A model generated the notes under the pieces. That model worked only from the letters and a program-made list of their open reading frames with translations. It had not been told where the DNA came from and ran no database searches. Positions 41,704-50,706 of a stretch of 64,000 nucleotides of DNA are shown one piece after another. Position 1 is the stretch's first letter, and the number at the start of each line of letters is the position of its first letter. The translations under genes and the position numbers were made by a program. Origin of the DNA: CBDCGS01 sp965216915 (GTDB taxonomy: Bacteria; Pseudomonadota; Alphaproteobacteria; UBA828); contig CBDCGS010000009.1 in NCBI GenBank assembly GCA_965216915.1, forward strand, positions 248,001-312,000, in the 5' to 3' direction.

Positions 41704-44106
41704 TTAGCCGCGCAGCACGCCGCCGGTCAGCTTGCCGACATTGGCGACGATCTTCTTGGCGACGGCGTCGATCTCCGGGTCGGTCAGCGTGCGGTCGGGC
41801 GGCTCCAAGCGCACCGTGAGCGCGAGCGACTTCTTGCCCTCCTCGATGCCGGCACCGGCGTAGAGGTCGAACACCGCGGCCGATTTGATCAAGGTCTTGT
41901 CGGCGTTGCGCGCGGCACGCACGAGGTCCGCCGCCGCGACGCCGGCATCGACGACGAAGGCGAAGTCGCGCTCGACCGGCGGATAGTCGGAGACGACCAG
42001 CGCGGGCCGCGTCCGCCCGCTCTTGGCCTTCGGCGTCGGCATCGCGCCGATGAACACCTCGAAGCCGACGAGCGGCCCGTCGGCACCGAGCGCCTGCAGC
42101 ACGCCGGGATGGAGCTCGCCGAAATGCGCGAGCGTGTTCGGCCCGAGACGGATCGACGCACCGCGACCGGGGTGGAACCACGCGGGCGGCTCGGCGACGG
42201 TCTGCAGGCTCGCAACCGGCGCGCCGGCCGCTTCCAGGGCGGCGAAGGCATCGGCCTTGGCGTCGAAGGCATCGACCGGGCGGGCGGCGCCATGCCAGTT
42301 GCGCGGCGCGGCGTGGCCTGCGCGCACGCCGCTCACGGCGGTCATCTGATCGCGCGGCCCGTCGCCGTGATATTGCGGTCCGGTCTCGAACAGGCAGGTG
42401 TCGGCGATGCCGCGGTCGGCGTTGCGCTGACAGGCGGCGATCAGGTTCGGCAGCAGCGACGGGCGCATCACGTCGAGATCAGCGCTGATCGGATTGGCAA
42501 GCGTGAGCGGGCGATCGTCGGCGCCGAACTGCGCGGCATGCGCGCCGGGCAGAAACGACCACGTCACGGCTTCCAGCATGCCGCGCGCGGCAAGCGCCCG
42601 CCGGGCGCGCGAGACCCGGTTCCGCTCCGTCCCGAGCGCGGCTTCGGCATCGGCCGAGCGCGCGAGCGAGACCGCCGGAATACGGTCGAACCCCTCGACG
42701 CGCAGCACCTCCTCCACCAGATCCGCCTCGCCCTCGACGTCCGCGCGCCAGGGTGGCGGCGTGACGGTGAGGCTCTCATCGCCGGCGGTCGCGCAGGCGA
42801 AGCCGAGCGCGGTGAGAATCTCCGTGCAGCGCGCGGCATCGGTGGCCACGCCGCCGAGGCTGAGCACGCGTGACGGCCTGAAGGTGATCGTGCGGTCCGT
42901 CGCGGGCACGGCACCCGCGACCACGATCTCGCTCGGCTCGCCGCCGCAAAGCGCCAGCACCATCTCGGTGGCGCGCTCCATGCCCGGCATGGCGAACGCC
43001 GGATCGAGACCGCGCTCGAAGCGATAGCGGGCATCGCTTTCCAAGTTGAGCTTGCGTCCCGTGGCTGCGGTGCGCAGGCGGTCGAAGAGCGCGATCTCGA
43101 TGAAGACGTCGGTGGTCGCCTCCGTGCAGCCGGAGCTTTCACCGCCCATGACGCCGGCGAGGCTGAGCACGCCGGTGTCGTCACCGATCGCGGTCATCTC
43201 CTCGTCGAGCGTATACTCCTTGTCGTTCAACGCGAGAAACGTGGCGCCGCCGCAGCCGAGCTTCACCCAGAGATCGCCCGTCACCTTTCCGGCATCGAAC
43301 ACGTGCACGGGCCGGTTGAGGTCGAGGGTGAGGAAATTGGTGATGTCGACGAGCGCAGAGATCGGGCGCAGCCCGACGGCGTTCAGACGCTCTTGCAGCC
43401 AAGGCGGGCTCGGCCCGTTGCGCACGCCCCGCACATAGCGGCCGAGGAAGAGCGGGCAGGCATCGCGCGTGGCATCGCCGAACTCCAGATTGACGGCGAT
43501 CGGGCTCGCGAAGGTGCCTTTGACCGGCTCGATGGCGAGCGGCTTCAGCGTGCCGAGGCCGGCCGCCGCAAGGTCGCGCGCGATGCCATGCACGCCGAGC
43601 GCATCCGCGCGGTTTGGCGTGATCTGGATGTCGAAGAGCGGGTCGTCGAGACCCATCACCGGCGCGAAGGGTTGGCCGAGCGGTGCGTCGTCGGGCAATT
43701 CGATGATGCCCTCATGGTCGTCGCTGAGCCCCATCTCGCGCTCGGAGCAGAGCATGCCGTTGCTCTCGACACCGCGGATCTTCGCCTTCTTGAGCTTCAC
43801 GCCGGTGCCGGGGATGGTCTCGCCCGCGCGCGCGAACACACCCTTCATGCCGGTGCGCGCGTTGGGCGCGCCGCACACCACCTCGAAGCGCGCGTCGCCG
43901 GTATCGACGGTGCAGACTTTGAGCTTGTCCGCGTTCGGGTGGGGCTTCGCCTCGACGACGTGCGCGACGGTGAAGGGCGCGAGCGCCTGGGCGCGGTCGG
44001 TCAGTGATTCGACCTCGAGGCCGAGTGTGGTCAGCGCGTCGGCGATCTCGCTTGCGCGCGCGGTCGTGTCGAGGTGGCTCTTGAGCCAGGAAAGCGTGAA
44101 CTTCAT
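41704..44106 (-). CDS. pheT: phenylalanyl-tRNA synthetase beta subunit
   Basis: 800 residues from ATG 44106, which overlaps the pheS stop as ATGA; the longer open frame to 44169 is pheS read in another frame. It has the N-terminal tRNA-binding (EMAP-like) domain (VAHVVEAKPHPNADKLKVCT), B3/B4 editing region, B5 domain and the C-terminal anticodon-binding domain (YPPVERDFAFVVDAG). With PheS it forms the alpha2beta2 enzyme that charges tRNA-Phe. Confidence 0.96.
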   Translation of the reverse strand: MKFTLSWLKSHLDTTARASEIADALTTLGLEVESLTDRAQALAPFTVAHVVEAKPHPNADKLKVCTVDTGDARFEVVCGAPNARTGMKGVFARAGETIPGTGVKLKKAKIRGVESNGMLCSEREMGLSDDHEGIIELPDDAPLGQPFAPVMGLDDPLFDIQITPNRADALGVHGIARDLAAAGLGTLKPLAIEPVKGTFASPIAVNLEFGDATRDACPLFLGRYVRGVRNGPSPPWLQERLNAVGLRPISALVDITNFLTLDLNRPVHVFDAGKVTGDLWVKLGCGGATFLALNDKEYTLDEEMTAIGDDTGVLSLAGVMGGESSGCTEATTDVFIEIALFDRLRTAATGRKLNLESDARYRFERGLDPAFAMPGMERATEMVLALCGGEPSEIVVAGAVPATDRTITFRPSRVLSLGGVATDAARCTEILTALGFACATAGDESLTVTPPPWRADVEGEADLVEEVLRVEGFDRIPAVSLARSADAEAALGTERNRVSRARRALAARGMLEAVTWSFLPGAHAAQFGADDRPLTLANPISADLDVMRPSLLPNLIAACQRNADRGIADTCLFETGPQYHGDGPRDQMTAVSGVRAGHAAPRNWHGAARPVDAFDAKADAFAALEAAGAPVASLQTVAEPPAWFHPGRGASIRLGPNTLAHFGELHPGVLQALGADGPLVGFEVFIGAMPTPKAKSGRTRPALVVSDYPPVERDFAFVVDAGVAAADLVRAARNADKTLIKSAAVFDLYAGAGIEEGKKSLALTVRLEPPDRTLTDPEIDAVAKKIVANVGKLTGGVLRG

Positions 44107-45179
44107 GGGCTCAGGCCCGAGACGAGGCTCGGCACGCTGAAGGGGCTGAAGCCATAGTGGCGCAGCCAACGCGCATCGGAGTCGAAGAATGTCCGAAGGT
44201 CCGGGATGCCGTATTTGAGCATGGCGGAGCGCTCCACCCCGAGGCCGAACGCAAAGCCCTGGAAGCGCTCAGGGTCGAGGCCGACATTGGCGAGCACCTT
44301 GGGGTGCACCATGCCGCAGCCGAGGATCTCCATCCAATCGGCGCCCGCGCCGATCTTCAGGGTGCCGCCTTCGCGCGAGCAGCCGATGTCCATCTCGGCC
44401 GAGGGCTCGGTGAAGGGGAAGTAGCTCGGGCGGAAGCGCACCGGCAGGCTGTCGACCTCGAAGAACGCGCGCGCGAAGTCGGTGAGGCAGCCCTTGAGGT
44501 GCCCCATATGGGTGCTCTCGTCGATCACCAGCCCTTCGATCTGGTGGAACATCGGCGTGTGGGTGAGATCGTAGTCGCAGCGATAGGTGCGCCCGGGGGC
44601 GATGATGCGGTGCGGCGGCTTGCCCGCGCGCATCGTGCGGATCTGCACGGGCGATGTGTGGGTGCGCAGCAGCTTGCGCTCCCCGTCTTCGCCGGCCTCC
44701 AGGTAAAAGGTGTCGTGCATCTGGCGCGCGGGATGCTCGGGCGGGATGTTGAGCGCCGCGAAGTTGTGCTCATCGTCCTCGATGTCGGGGCCATCCGCGA
44801 CGGTGAAGCCCATGTCGGCGAAAATCGCGATCAGCTCGTCGAGCACTTGGCTGATCGGGTGGATCGCGCCGCGCGCCTCGGGCCGCGCCGGGAGCGTGAG
44901 GTCGAGGCGTTCGCTCGCGAGCCGGGCGTCTAAGGCCGCGCGTTCGAGGAGCGCGCGCCGCGCCTCGATGGCGGCGCCAATCTCGGCCTTGATCTGGTTG
45001 AGGTGCGCTCCGGCTGCCTTGCGCGCCTCGATATCGAGGTCGGCGAGGCCCCGCATGCGCTGGGTGAGCGCGCCCTTCTTGCCGAGCGCGGCGACGCGCG
45101 CGTCCTCGAGCGCGCGCGCGTCCTCGGCGCCCGCGACGGCCGTGAGAAGCTCGTCCTTGAGCGCGTCGAGGTCTTGCAT
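44103..45179 (-). CDS. pheS: phenylalanyl-tRNA synthetase alpha subunit
   Basis: 358 residues. An N-terminal coiled coil is followed by the class II catalytic core: HPISQVLDELIAIFADMGF, RTHTSPVQIRTM (motif 2 region), FHQIEGLVIDE and GFAFGLGVERSAMLKYGI (motif 3). The length is normal. It lies 44 bases after rplT and is translationally coupled to pheT. Confidence 0.97.
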   Translation of the reverse strand: MQDLDALKDELLTAVAGAEDARALEDARVAALGKKGALTQRMRGLADLDIEARKAAGAHLNQIKAEIGAAIEARRALLERAALDARLASERLDLTLPARPEARGAIHPISQVLDELIAIFADMGFTVADGPDIEDDEHNFAALNIPPEHPARQMHDTFYLEAGEDGERKLLRTHTSPVQIRTMRAGKPPHRIIAPGRTYRCDYDLTHTPMFHQIEGLVIDESTHMGHLKGCLTDFARAFFEVDSLPVRFRPSYFPFTEPSAEMDIGCSREGGTLKIGAGADWMEILGCGMVHPKVLANVGLDPERFQGFAFGLGVERSAMLKYGIPDLRTFFDSDARWLRHYGFSPFSVPSLVSGLSP

Positions 45180-45223
45180 GGTGGGTTCCTGTGGCGGCCC
45201 GCGACGGGTCGAGCGCGGGGTGA

Positions 45224-45589
45224 TCAGGCCTCGCGCGCCAGCGCCGCCTCAGCCTGATCGACGATCGCTTTGAACGCCTCCGGCTCGCGCACCGCGATGT
45301 CGGCCAGCACCTTGCGGTCGATCCCGACTTCGGCAAGCCCGAGACCGTGCATGAGGCGAGAATAGGTCAAGCCGTGCTCGCGCGCGGCGGCGTTGATGCG
45401 CTGAATCCAAAGAGAGCGGAAATCACGCTTACGCGTGCGCCGGTCGCGGTAGGCATATTGCAGCGCCTTCTCGACGCGCTCCAGTGCGACCCGATAGCTC
45501 TTGTGGCCGCGCCCGCGGTAGCCGCGGGCCATCTTCAGCACTTTTTTGTGGCGCGCGCGGGAGGTTACGCCGCGTTTCACCCTGGCCAT
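45224..45589 (-). CDS. rplT: 50S ribosomal protein L20
   Basis: 121 residues, opening MARVKRGVTSRARHKKVLKM and including GYRGRGHKSYRVALERVEKA and RRTRKRDFRSLWIQRINAAA, which are diagnostic of L20. It assembles early on 23S rRNA and in other bacteria also represses this operon. It lies 24 bases after rpmI. Confidence 0.98.
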   Translation of the reverse strand: MARVKRGVTSRARHKKVLKMARGYRGRGHKSYRVALERVEKALQYAYRDRRTRKRDFRSLWIQRINAAAREHGLTYSRLMHGLGLAEVGIDRKVLADIAVREPEAFKAIVDQAEAALAREA

Positions 45590-45613
45590 CGCGTTCGGCT
45601 CCTTCGACCGTGC

Positions 45614-45811
45614 CTAGAGATACGGCAGAAACTTCTTCACGATCGCGACATCCGCGTCGGCAATCGTGCGCGCGCCGCGCTGGTTGCGCTTCACCTTCTT
45701 GGTGCGCTTCGTGAGGTTGTGCCTGTGATACGCCGTGCGCCGGCGGATCTTTCCGGCGCCGGTCGCGGAAAAGCGCTTCTTGGCACCGCTCTTGGATTTG
45801 AGCTTCGACAT
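45614..45811 (-). CDS. rpmI: 50S ribosomal protein L35
   Basis: 65 residues, MSKLKSKSGAKKRFSATGAG onward, ending VKKFLPYL. Highly basic, normal length for L35. A longer open frame extends into upstream DNA but the ATG at 45811 is the family start. A 182-base gap separates it from infC; it contains a perfect GC palindrome CGCCCGGCCGGGCG near 45881, of unknown role. Confidence 0.97.
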   Translation of the reverse strand: MSKLKSKSGAKKRFSATGAGKIRRRTAYHRHNLTKRTKKVKRNQRGARTIADADVAIVKKFLPYL

Positions 45812-45993
45812 CTTGGTATGGTTCTCGCGCGATTGGCGGGCGCGTACCGCGGAACGCGCCCCGACCGGCGCGGTTTTACTCGCCCGGCCGGGCGATGGCA
45901 AGCGGCACGTCCCGCGCGACCCGACCCTGGCGCGGATGGCCGATCGCGGAACGCGGCCCGTGACCGACTGCTCTCGGGGCGGCCCCTCTTGGC

Positions 45994-46530
45994 CTAGCGC
46001 CGCACCACCACCATGGTCATCTGGCGGCCCTCCATCCGCGGCATCTGCTCGATCTTGCCGAGATCCTCGAGATCGTCGCGCACCCGCATGAGCACATTCA
46101 TGCCAATGTCCTGGTGCACCATCTCGCGGCCGCGAAAGCGCATGGTCACCTTGACCTTGTCGCCCTCGTCGAGGAATCGCCTGATGTTGCGGAGCTTGAC
46201 GTCGTAGTCGGCGTTGTCGATGCCGGGACGGAACTTGACCTCTTTGATGTCGATGGTTTTTTGCTTCTTGCGGGCTTCGCTGGCCTTCTTCTGCGCTTCG
46301 TATTTGTACTTGCCGAAGTCCAGAAGCTTGCACACCGGCGGGTCCGATCCCGGCGCGACCTCGACGAGGTCGAGCCCCGTCTCATCGGCGAGCTGCAGCG
46401 CGCGGTCCACGCGCACCACCCCCACTTGCTCGCCGTTCTGGTCGATCAACCGGACATTCTCGACATCGATTTCGTGATTGATGCGCGGTCCTTCGCGCTT
46501 CGGTGGCGCTGTAACGGGATACCTTGCTAT
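45994..46530 (-). CDS. infC: translation initiation factor IF-3, AUA start
   Basis: 178 residues when begun at ATA 46530. The conserved N-terminal domain INHEIDVENVRLIDQNGEQV lies upstream of the first ATG (46449), so that ATG would delete part of it. No ATG, GTG or TTG is available further upstream. The complement of 46538-46543 is AAGGAG, 7 bases before ATA; an ATT at 46536 is only one base from it. Rare AUU/AUA starts are the known means by which IF-3 limits its own synthesis. The C-terminal domain (IRRFLDEGDKVKVTMRFRGR) is complete. Confidence 0.9.
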   Translation of the reverse strand: MARYPVTAPPKREGPRINHEIDVENVRLIDQNGEQVGVVRVDRALQLADETGLDLVEVAPGSDPPVCKLLDFGKYKYEAQKKASEARKKQKTIDIKEVKFRPGIDNADYDVKLRNIRRFLDEGDKVKVTMRFRGREMVHQDIGMNVLMRVRDDLEDLGKIEQMPRMEGRQMTMVVVRR

Positions 46531-46607
46531 GCCAATTCTCCTTGTTGTTTGCTCTTGCGCCGGGCCAACCCCAACCCGTTAAAACGTTCTCCGTTCAGTG
46601 GCTTATC

Positions 46608-48533
46608 TCACTCGGCGGCTCCGGCGAGAGGACTTTGCGCCTCGCGCCGAAGTGTAGCAACGGCCTCTTCGAGCGCAAGATTTTCTTGCTCGCGCACGCC
46701 GAGGCGGCGAAGCGTCACGGTTTGCTGCTCGGCCTCGCGCGCGCCGACGACGACGATCGTCGGCACCTTCGCGACGCTGTGCTCGCGCACCTTGTAGCTG
46801 ATCTTTTGATTGCGGAGATCGGCCGCGGCACGCAGCCCTTCCGCCTCGAGCCGGCGCACCACACGGTCCGCATAGCCCTGGCTCTCGTCGGTGATCGTGG
46901 CGACGACGGCCTGCACGGGCGCGAGCCAAATCGGCATGCGGCCCGCATGGTGCTCGAGCAGGATGCCGATGAAGCGTTCCAGCGAGCCGAAGAGCGCGCG
47001 GTGCAGCATGACGGGGCGCCGCCGCGCGCCGTCGTCGGCGACGTAGCTCGCGTCGAGGCGCTCGGGCAGGTTGAGGTCGACCTGGAGGGTGCCGCATTGC
47101 CACTCACGTCCAATGGCATCGCGCAGCACGAATTCAAGCTTCGGTCCGTAGAACGCGCCCTCGCCGGGATTGTGGCTGTAGTCGAGCGCCATGCCATCGA
47201 GCGCACCCTTCAACGCGGCCTCGAGGCCATCCCAGACCGCGTCGGAACCGATACGCTTCGGCGGCCGATCGGCGAACTTGATGTGGACGTCCGAGAAGCC
47301 GAAATCGCGGTAGATGTCGAGGCAGAGGCGAACCACGCCGCGGCATTCGGCTTCCATCTGGTCGGGCGCACAGAAGATATGCGCATCGTCCTGGCTGAAC
47401 GCGCGCACGCGCAGCAGGCCGTGAAGAGCGCCCGACGGCTCGTAGCGGTGCACCTTTCCGAACTCCGAGAGGCGGAGCGGCAGGTCGCGGTAGCTCTTGA
47501 TGCCCTGGCGGTAGATCTGCACGTGGCCGGGGCAGTTCATGGGCTTGATGGCGAAGTTGCGCCCGTCCTCGGTCTCCGAGGTGAACATATGCTCCCGGAA
47601 GGTCTCCCAATGGCCCGACGCCTCCCAGAGCGAGCGGTCCATGAGCTCGGGCGTGTTGACCTCGAGATAACCGGCGCGGTCTTGGCGCGCGCGCATATAG
47701 TCGACCAGCGTGCGGAAGAGCGTCCAGCCATGCGGATGCCAGAACACCGCGCCCGGCGCATCCTCCTGGAAATGGAAGAGGTCCATCTCGCGGCCGAGGC
47801 GGCGATGGTCGCGTTTCTCGGCCTCCTCCAAGCGGTGCAGATAGGCCTTGAGCTGCTTCTCGTCCGGCCAGGCGGTGCCGTAGATGCGCTGCAGCATCTC
47901 GTTTTGGGAATCGCCGCGCCAATAGGCGCCCGCGACTTTGAGCAGCTTGAACGCGCCGACCCGGCCCGTGGAGGGGAGATGCGGCCCGCGGCAGAGGTCG
48001 ACGAAGTCGCCTTGGCGATAGAGCGTGATGGGCTCGTCGGTCGGGATGCTGGCGATGATCTCGGCCTTGTAGTGCTCGCCCATCTCCTGGAACAGCTTGA
48101 CCGCCTCGTCGCGCTCCCACACCTCGCGTGTCACCGCTTCGTCGCGTTTCTTGATCTCGCCCATGCGCGCTTCGATGGCGACGAGATCGTCGGGCGTGAA
48201 GGGTGTCTCGCGGGCGAAATCGTAATAGAACCCGTCCTCGATCGCGGGGCCGATCGTGACCTGGGTTTCGGGGTAAAGCTCCTTCACGGCCTCCGCGAGC
48301 AGATGTGCGGCGTCGTGGCGCGTGACCTCGAGGGCCTGCGCGTCCTTGGCCGTGATGATGCGGACCTGTGCGTCGGTCTCGATGGGTCTGCTGAGGTCGA
48401 GGAGGGCGCCGTCGACCTCGACCAGGAGGGCAGCCTTGGCGAGGCCTGGACCGATCGCGGCCGCAATCTCCGCGCCCGTCACCGCGCCCTCAAACGAACG
48501 GGTCGAGCCGTCCGGCAGAGAAATGGTGGGCAT
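46608..48533 (-). CDS. thrS: threonyl-tRNA synthetase
   Basis: 641 residues from ATG 48533; the frame is open to 48575 but the TGS domain starts at MPTISLPDGSTRSFEGAVTG. The editing domain has the HxxxH in RHDAAHLLAEA; the class II core has FRTLVDYMRARQ, NCPGHVQIYRQ and GALHGLLRVRAFSQDDAHIF; the anticodon-binding domain ends the protein. First gene of the thrS-infC-rpmI-rplT-pheST series, the same order as in enterobacteria and many alphaproteobacteria. Confidence 0.97.
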   Translation of the reverse strand: MPTISLPDGSTRSFEGAVTGAEIAAAIGPGLAKAALLVEVDGALLDLSRPIETDAQVRIITAKDAQALEVTRHDAAHLLAEAVKELYPETQVTIGPAIEDGFYYDFARETPFTPDDLVAIEARMGEIKKRDEAVTREVWERDEAVKLFQEMGEHYKAEIIASIPTDEPITLYRQGDFVDLCRGPHLPSTGRVGAFKLLKVAGAYWRGDSQNEMLQRIYGTAWPDEKQLKAYLHRLEEAEKRDHRRLGREMDLFHFQEDAPGAVFWHPHGWTLFRTLVDYMRARQDRAGYLEVNTPELMDRSLWEASGHWETFREHMFTSETEDGRNFAIKPMNCPGHVQIYRQGIKSYRDLPLRLSEFGKVHRYEPSGALHGLLRVRAFSQDDAHIFCAPDQMEAECRGVVRLCLDIYRDFGFSDVHIKFADRPPKRIGSDAVWDGLEAALKGALDGMALDYSHNPGEGAFYGPKLEFVLRDAIGREWQCGTLQVDLNLPERLDASYVADDGARRRPVMLHRALFGSLERFIGILLEHHAGRMPIWLAPVQAVVATITDESQGYADRVVRRLEAEGLRAAADLRNQKISYKVREHSVAKVPTIVVVGAREAEQQTVTLRRLGVREQENLALEEAVATLRREAQSPLAGAAE

Positions 48534-48664
48534 GTGCGGTGGATCGCGCCTTCGCTCGTGAATCGGTCGCGGCACTCTAGCCGTGGTCCGCCCTCTGTCA
48601 AGGCGGACCCCGCATCCTCAGCCAGCCTGGTTAACGCTTCGTCAAGGCGCCGTCGCGAAAGGCC

Positions 48665-49351
48665 TCAGTCCGCGTAGCTGAGCGAGGGGTACCAATCGCC
48701 GCGGCCGGCCGGCGTGAGATCGAACAAGTTCCACACCGGCGAGAGCAGGTCGACCCCCCGCTCGCGGTGGAGGATCGCCTCGCTGGTGTACATGTGGTGG
48801 ATCGTGCCATCGCCGTCGCGGCTCAAGACGCTCACACCCGGCATCTGGTTGCCATCTTCCGTTTCAACCCGAAAATCGCGGTTGAACGTGTTGTCATAGC
48901 TCGACAAAAGCCGAGCACCCTTCCAGCCCCGCTGGGCTGCGACGGCGCGAAACCGCGCGATCTCGGCCTTGGCGACCAGCACGAAATTGGCCCGTCGATG
49001 CACATGCGCGGCGACCGCGCTGTAGCCGTCGGCCCACATGCAGCACAGCGGGCAGGCGGTCTCATGCGCGGGATTGAACATGATGTGCGCGACGATCAGG
49101 TGGTCCTTGCCGTCCTCGAAGAGATCGCCGAGGCGGGTGTCGAAAAAATCGCTGGGCTCGTTGCGCGCCAAGTCGTGCGGGCCCTCGCGAAACACGTAGC
49201 CAGTGTCGATCGTGCGCGCCGGAGGCAGCTGGCGGCGCAGCGCGGCAACCGTCTCGATCTGTTCAGTCAGCGCGAACTCGGCGTCGAGCAGCTGGTTGCG
49301 AAGATCGCGGTAGGCGGCGCTTTCCCCATCGAAGCTGATCTTGGAGGTCAT
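48665..49351 (-). CDS. DUF899 family thioredoxin-like protein
   Basis: 228 residues. The family pattern is visible: ESAAYRDLRNQLLDAEFALT, DTGYVFREGPHDL, HLIVAHIMFNPAHETACPLC and GWKGARLLSSYDNTFNRDF. CPLCC gives a CxxC-like pair, and members are described as predicted dithiol-disulfide oxidoreductases; the physiological role is unknown. Its ATG overlaps the ArsR-type regulator stop (ATGA), so they are co-regulated from the palindrome at 49722-49753. Confidence 0.88.
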   Translation of the reverse strand: MTSKISFDGESAAYRDLRNQLLDAEFALTEQIETVAALRRQLPPARTIDTGYVFREGPHDLARNEPSDFFDTRLGDLFEDGKDHLIVAHIMFNPAHETACPLCCMWADGYSAVAAHVHRRANFVLVAKAEIARFRAVAAQRGWKGARLLSSYDNTFNRDFRVETEDGNQMPGVSVLSRDGDGTIHHMYTSEAILHRERGVDLLSPVWNLFDLTPAGRGDWYPSLSYAD

Positions 49352-49737
49352 GCGGTGTCTCCCGTATCTGAGTCGCTTGGGTTGCGGTCGCGTCGGACGT
49401 CGGCAACGTCGTCGCTTTGTCGGAGGTAGGTGTCGAGCCGATCGAACTGCTGGTCCCAGATGCTGCGGTAGCTCTGGAGCCAGTCCGCCGCCGGGGCCAG
49501 GGGCGCCGCGTCCAGCGAGAACCGATGCTCGCGTCCGACGACACGGCGGCGCACCAGCGCAGCGCGTTCGAGCACGCGCAAATGCTTGGAGACCGCGTTG
49601 AGCGACATGTCGAACGGTCGAGCCAGCTCGCCCACATTCGCTTCGCCACGCCGCAAGCGCGCGACGATCGCAAGGCGCGTCGGGTCCGACAAGGCCTGGA
49701 ATGTCTGGCTCAACCCGTCCTGACTATATTCAACCAT
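49348..49737 (-). CDS. ArsR-family transcriptional regulator
   Basis: 129 residues with an ArsR-type winged helix: FQALSDPTRLAIVARLRRGE, ANVGELARPFDMSLNAVSKH and LRVLERAALVRRRVVGREHR. No cysteine metal site is seen in the recognition helix region, so it belongs to the metal-independent group often paired with DUF899 or SRPBCC proteins. The start codon lies within a 32-bp perfect palindrome, implying autorepression. Confidence 0.9.
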   Translation of the reverse strand: MVEYSQDGLSQTFQALSDPTRLAIVARLRRGEANVGELARPFDMSLNAVSKHLRVLERAALVRRRVVGREHRFSLDAAPLAPAADWLQSYRSIWDQQFDRLDTYLRQSDDVADVRRDRNPSDSDTGDTA

Positions 49738-49753
49738 TTGGTTGAATATAGTC
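49722..49753. promoter_or_regulatory. 32-bp perfect palindrome over the ArsR start codon
   Basis: Two 15-base arms, GACTATATTCAACCA (49722-49736) and TGGTTGAATATAGTC (49739-49753), flank TT. The regulator's ATG (49735-49737, minus strand) lies in the centre, so a bound repressor would block the start region. The right arm also overlaps the stop codon of the neighbouring glycosyltransferase gene. Likely operator of the ArsR/DUF899 pair. Confidence 0.8.
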
Positions 49754-50706
49754 TATCGGCCCGATGCGCTCAAGCGTGCGGTGAGGGCGGCCTCGACCTC
49801 GGAGGCCGCGAGGTCGGCAAGCGAATCGCGCCGCAGCACGGAGACCGCGTCGCCCCGTGGCGCGCAGAGCGCGGGATCCGAGTCGTTCGAGAAGAGCACG
49901 ATCGCGGGGCAGCCCGCGGCGGCGATCAGGTGCATCGGGCCGGTGTCGTTGCCGATCGCGACGGTTGCCCGCCGGGCCAGTGCGGCGATCGCGCCGAAAT
50001 CTGTCTGGTCTGTGAGATCGAGGAGGGCGGGGCAGGCATCGCCGATCTCGCGGAGCGCCGCGCCGTCCGCCCGCGTGCCGAGGCCGACCGGTTGCACGCC
50101 GCGCGCGGCAAGCCACGCGGCAATCGCGGCAAAGCGCTCCGCGGGCCAGCGTTTGCGTGGGCGGTGGGCAGCACCCCCGGGGACCAGTAGAGCGAACCGC
50201 TCGTCGAGCGAATAGCCGTCCACGGGAGCGTCGAGCCAAGAGACATCGGGCGATGGCACCGGGCCGATGCCTGCCACGGCGAGCTGGTCGGCAAGCCGGT
50301 CCAACGTGTGCATCGCATCGCGCGCCGGGCTGGTGTGCGGATGCGAGCAGCCGCGGGCGATGCCCGACCACGCCGGCCGTGGTTTTCTGAAGAACCGGAA
50401 ATAGAGGCTTGACCGGTCCGATGTCTGGAGATCGTAGACGCGCGCGAACGCGCCCGCGCGCAAGCGGCGGCGGAGCGCCAGCCAGCCGGCGACCTGGCGG
50501 AACGCGGGGCGCGGGTCGCTCCAGACCGCATCGAAATAGGCGCTCGCGCGCGCGAGCGCCTCGAAAGGCGGCGTCGTCAGAAGGGTGATGTGGGCGTCGG
50601 CGTGGGCGGCGCGGATCGCGGCGAAGGCACCGGTCGTCAGAATGATGTCGCCCAACGCGCCATGCTTGATGACGAGGATGCGCTCGTCCGCACGCCCTTC
50701 CGGCAT
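49753..50706 (-). CDS. GT9-family (heptosyltransferase-like) glycosyltransferase
   Basis: 317 residues from ATG 50706, which overlaps the upstream gene's TGA by one base. Opening ILVIKHGALGDIILTTGAFA is typical of GT9; later VPGGAAHRPRKRWPAERF and VAIGNDTGPMHLIAAAGCPA form the nucleotide-sugar site. GT9 enzymes build the lipopolysaccharide inner core. The acceptor is unknown. It pairs with the GT4 gene before it. Confidence 0.9.
   Translation of the reverse strand: MPEGRADERILVIKHGALGDIILTTGAFAAIRAAHADAHITLLTTPPFEALARASAYFDAVWSDPRPAFRQVAGWLALRRRLRAGAFARVYDLQTSDRSSLYFRFFRKPRPAWSGIARGCSHPHTSPARDAMHTLDRLADQLAVAGIGPVPSPDVSWLDAPVDGYSLDERFALLVPGGAAHRPRKRWPAERFAAIAAWLAARGVQPVGLGTRADGAALREIGDACPALLDLTDQTDFGAIAALARRATVAIGNDTGPMHLIAAAGCPAIVLFSNDSDPALCAPRGDAVSVLRRDSLADLAASEVEAALTARLSASGR

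Noticed and set aside
39793..42873. A 1026-residue open frame on the + strand
   Set aside because: It is the complement of lepA and pheT. In GC-rich DNA the opposite strand stays open through codon bias; the translated sequence has low complexity and no domain.
46524..48677. A 717-residue open frame on the + strand
   Set aside because: It is the antisense of thrS, with no recognisable domain, while thrS is complete.
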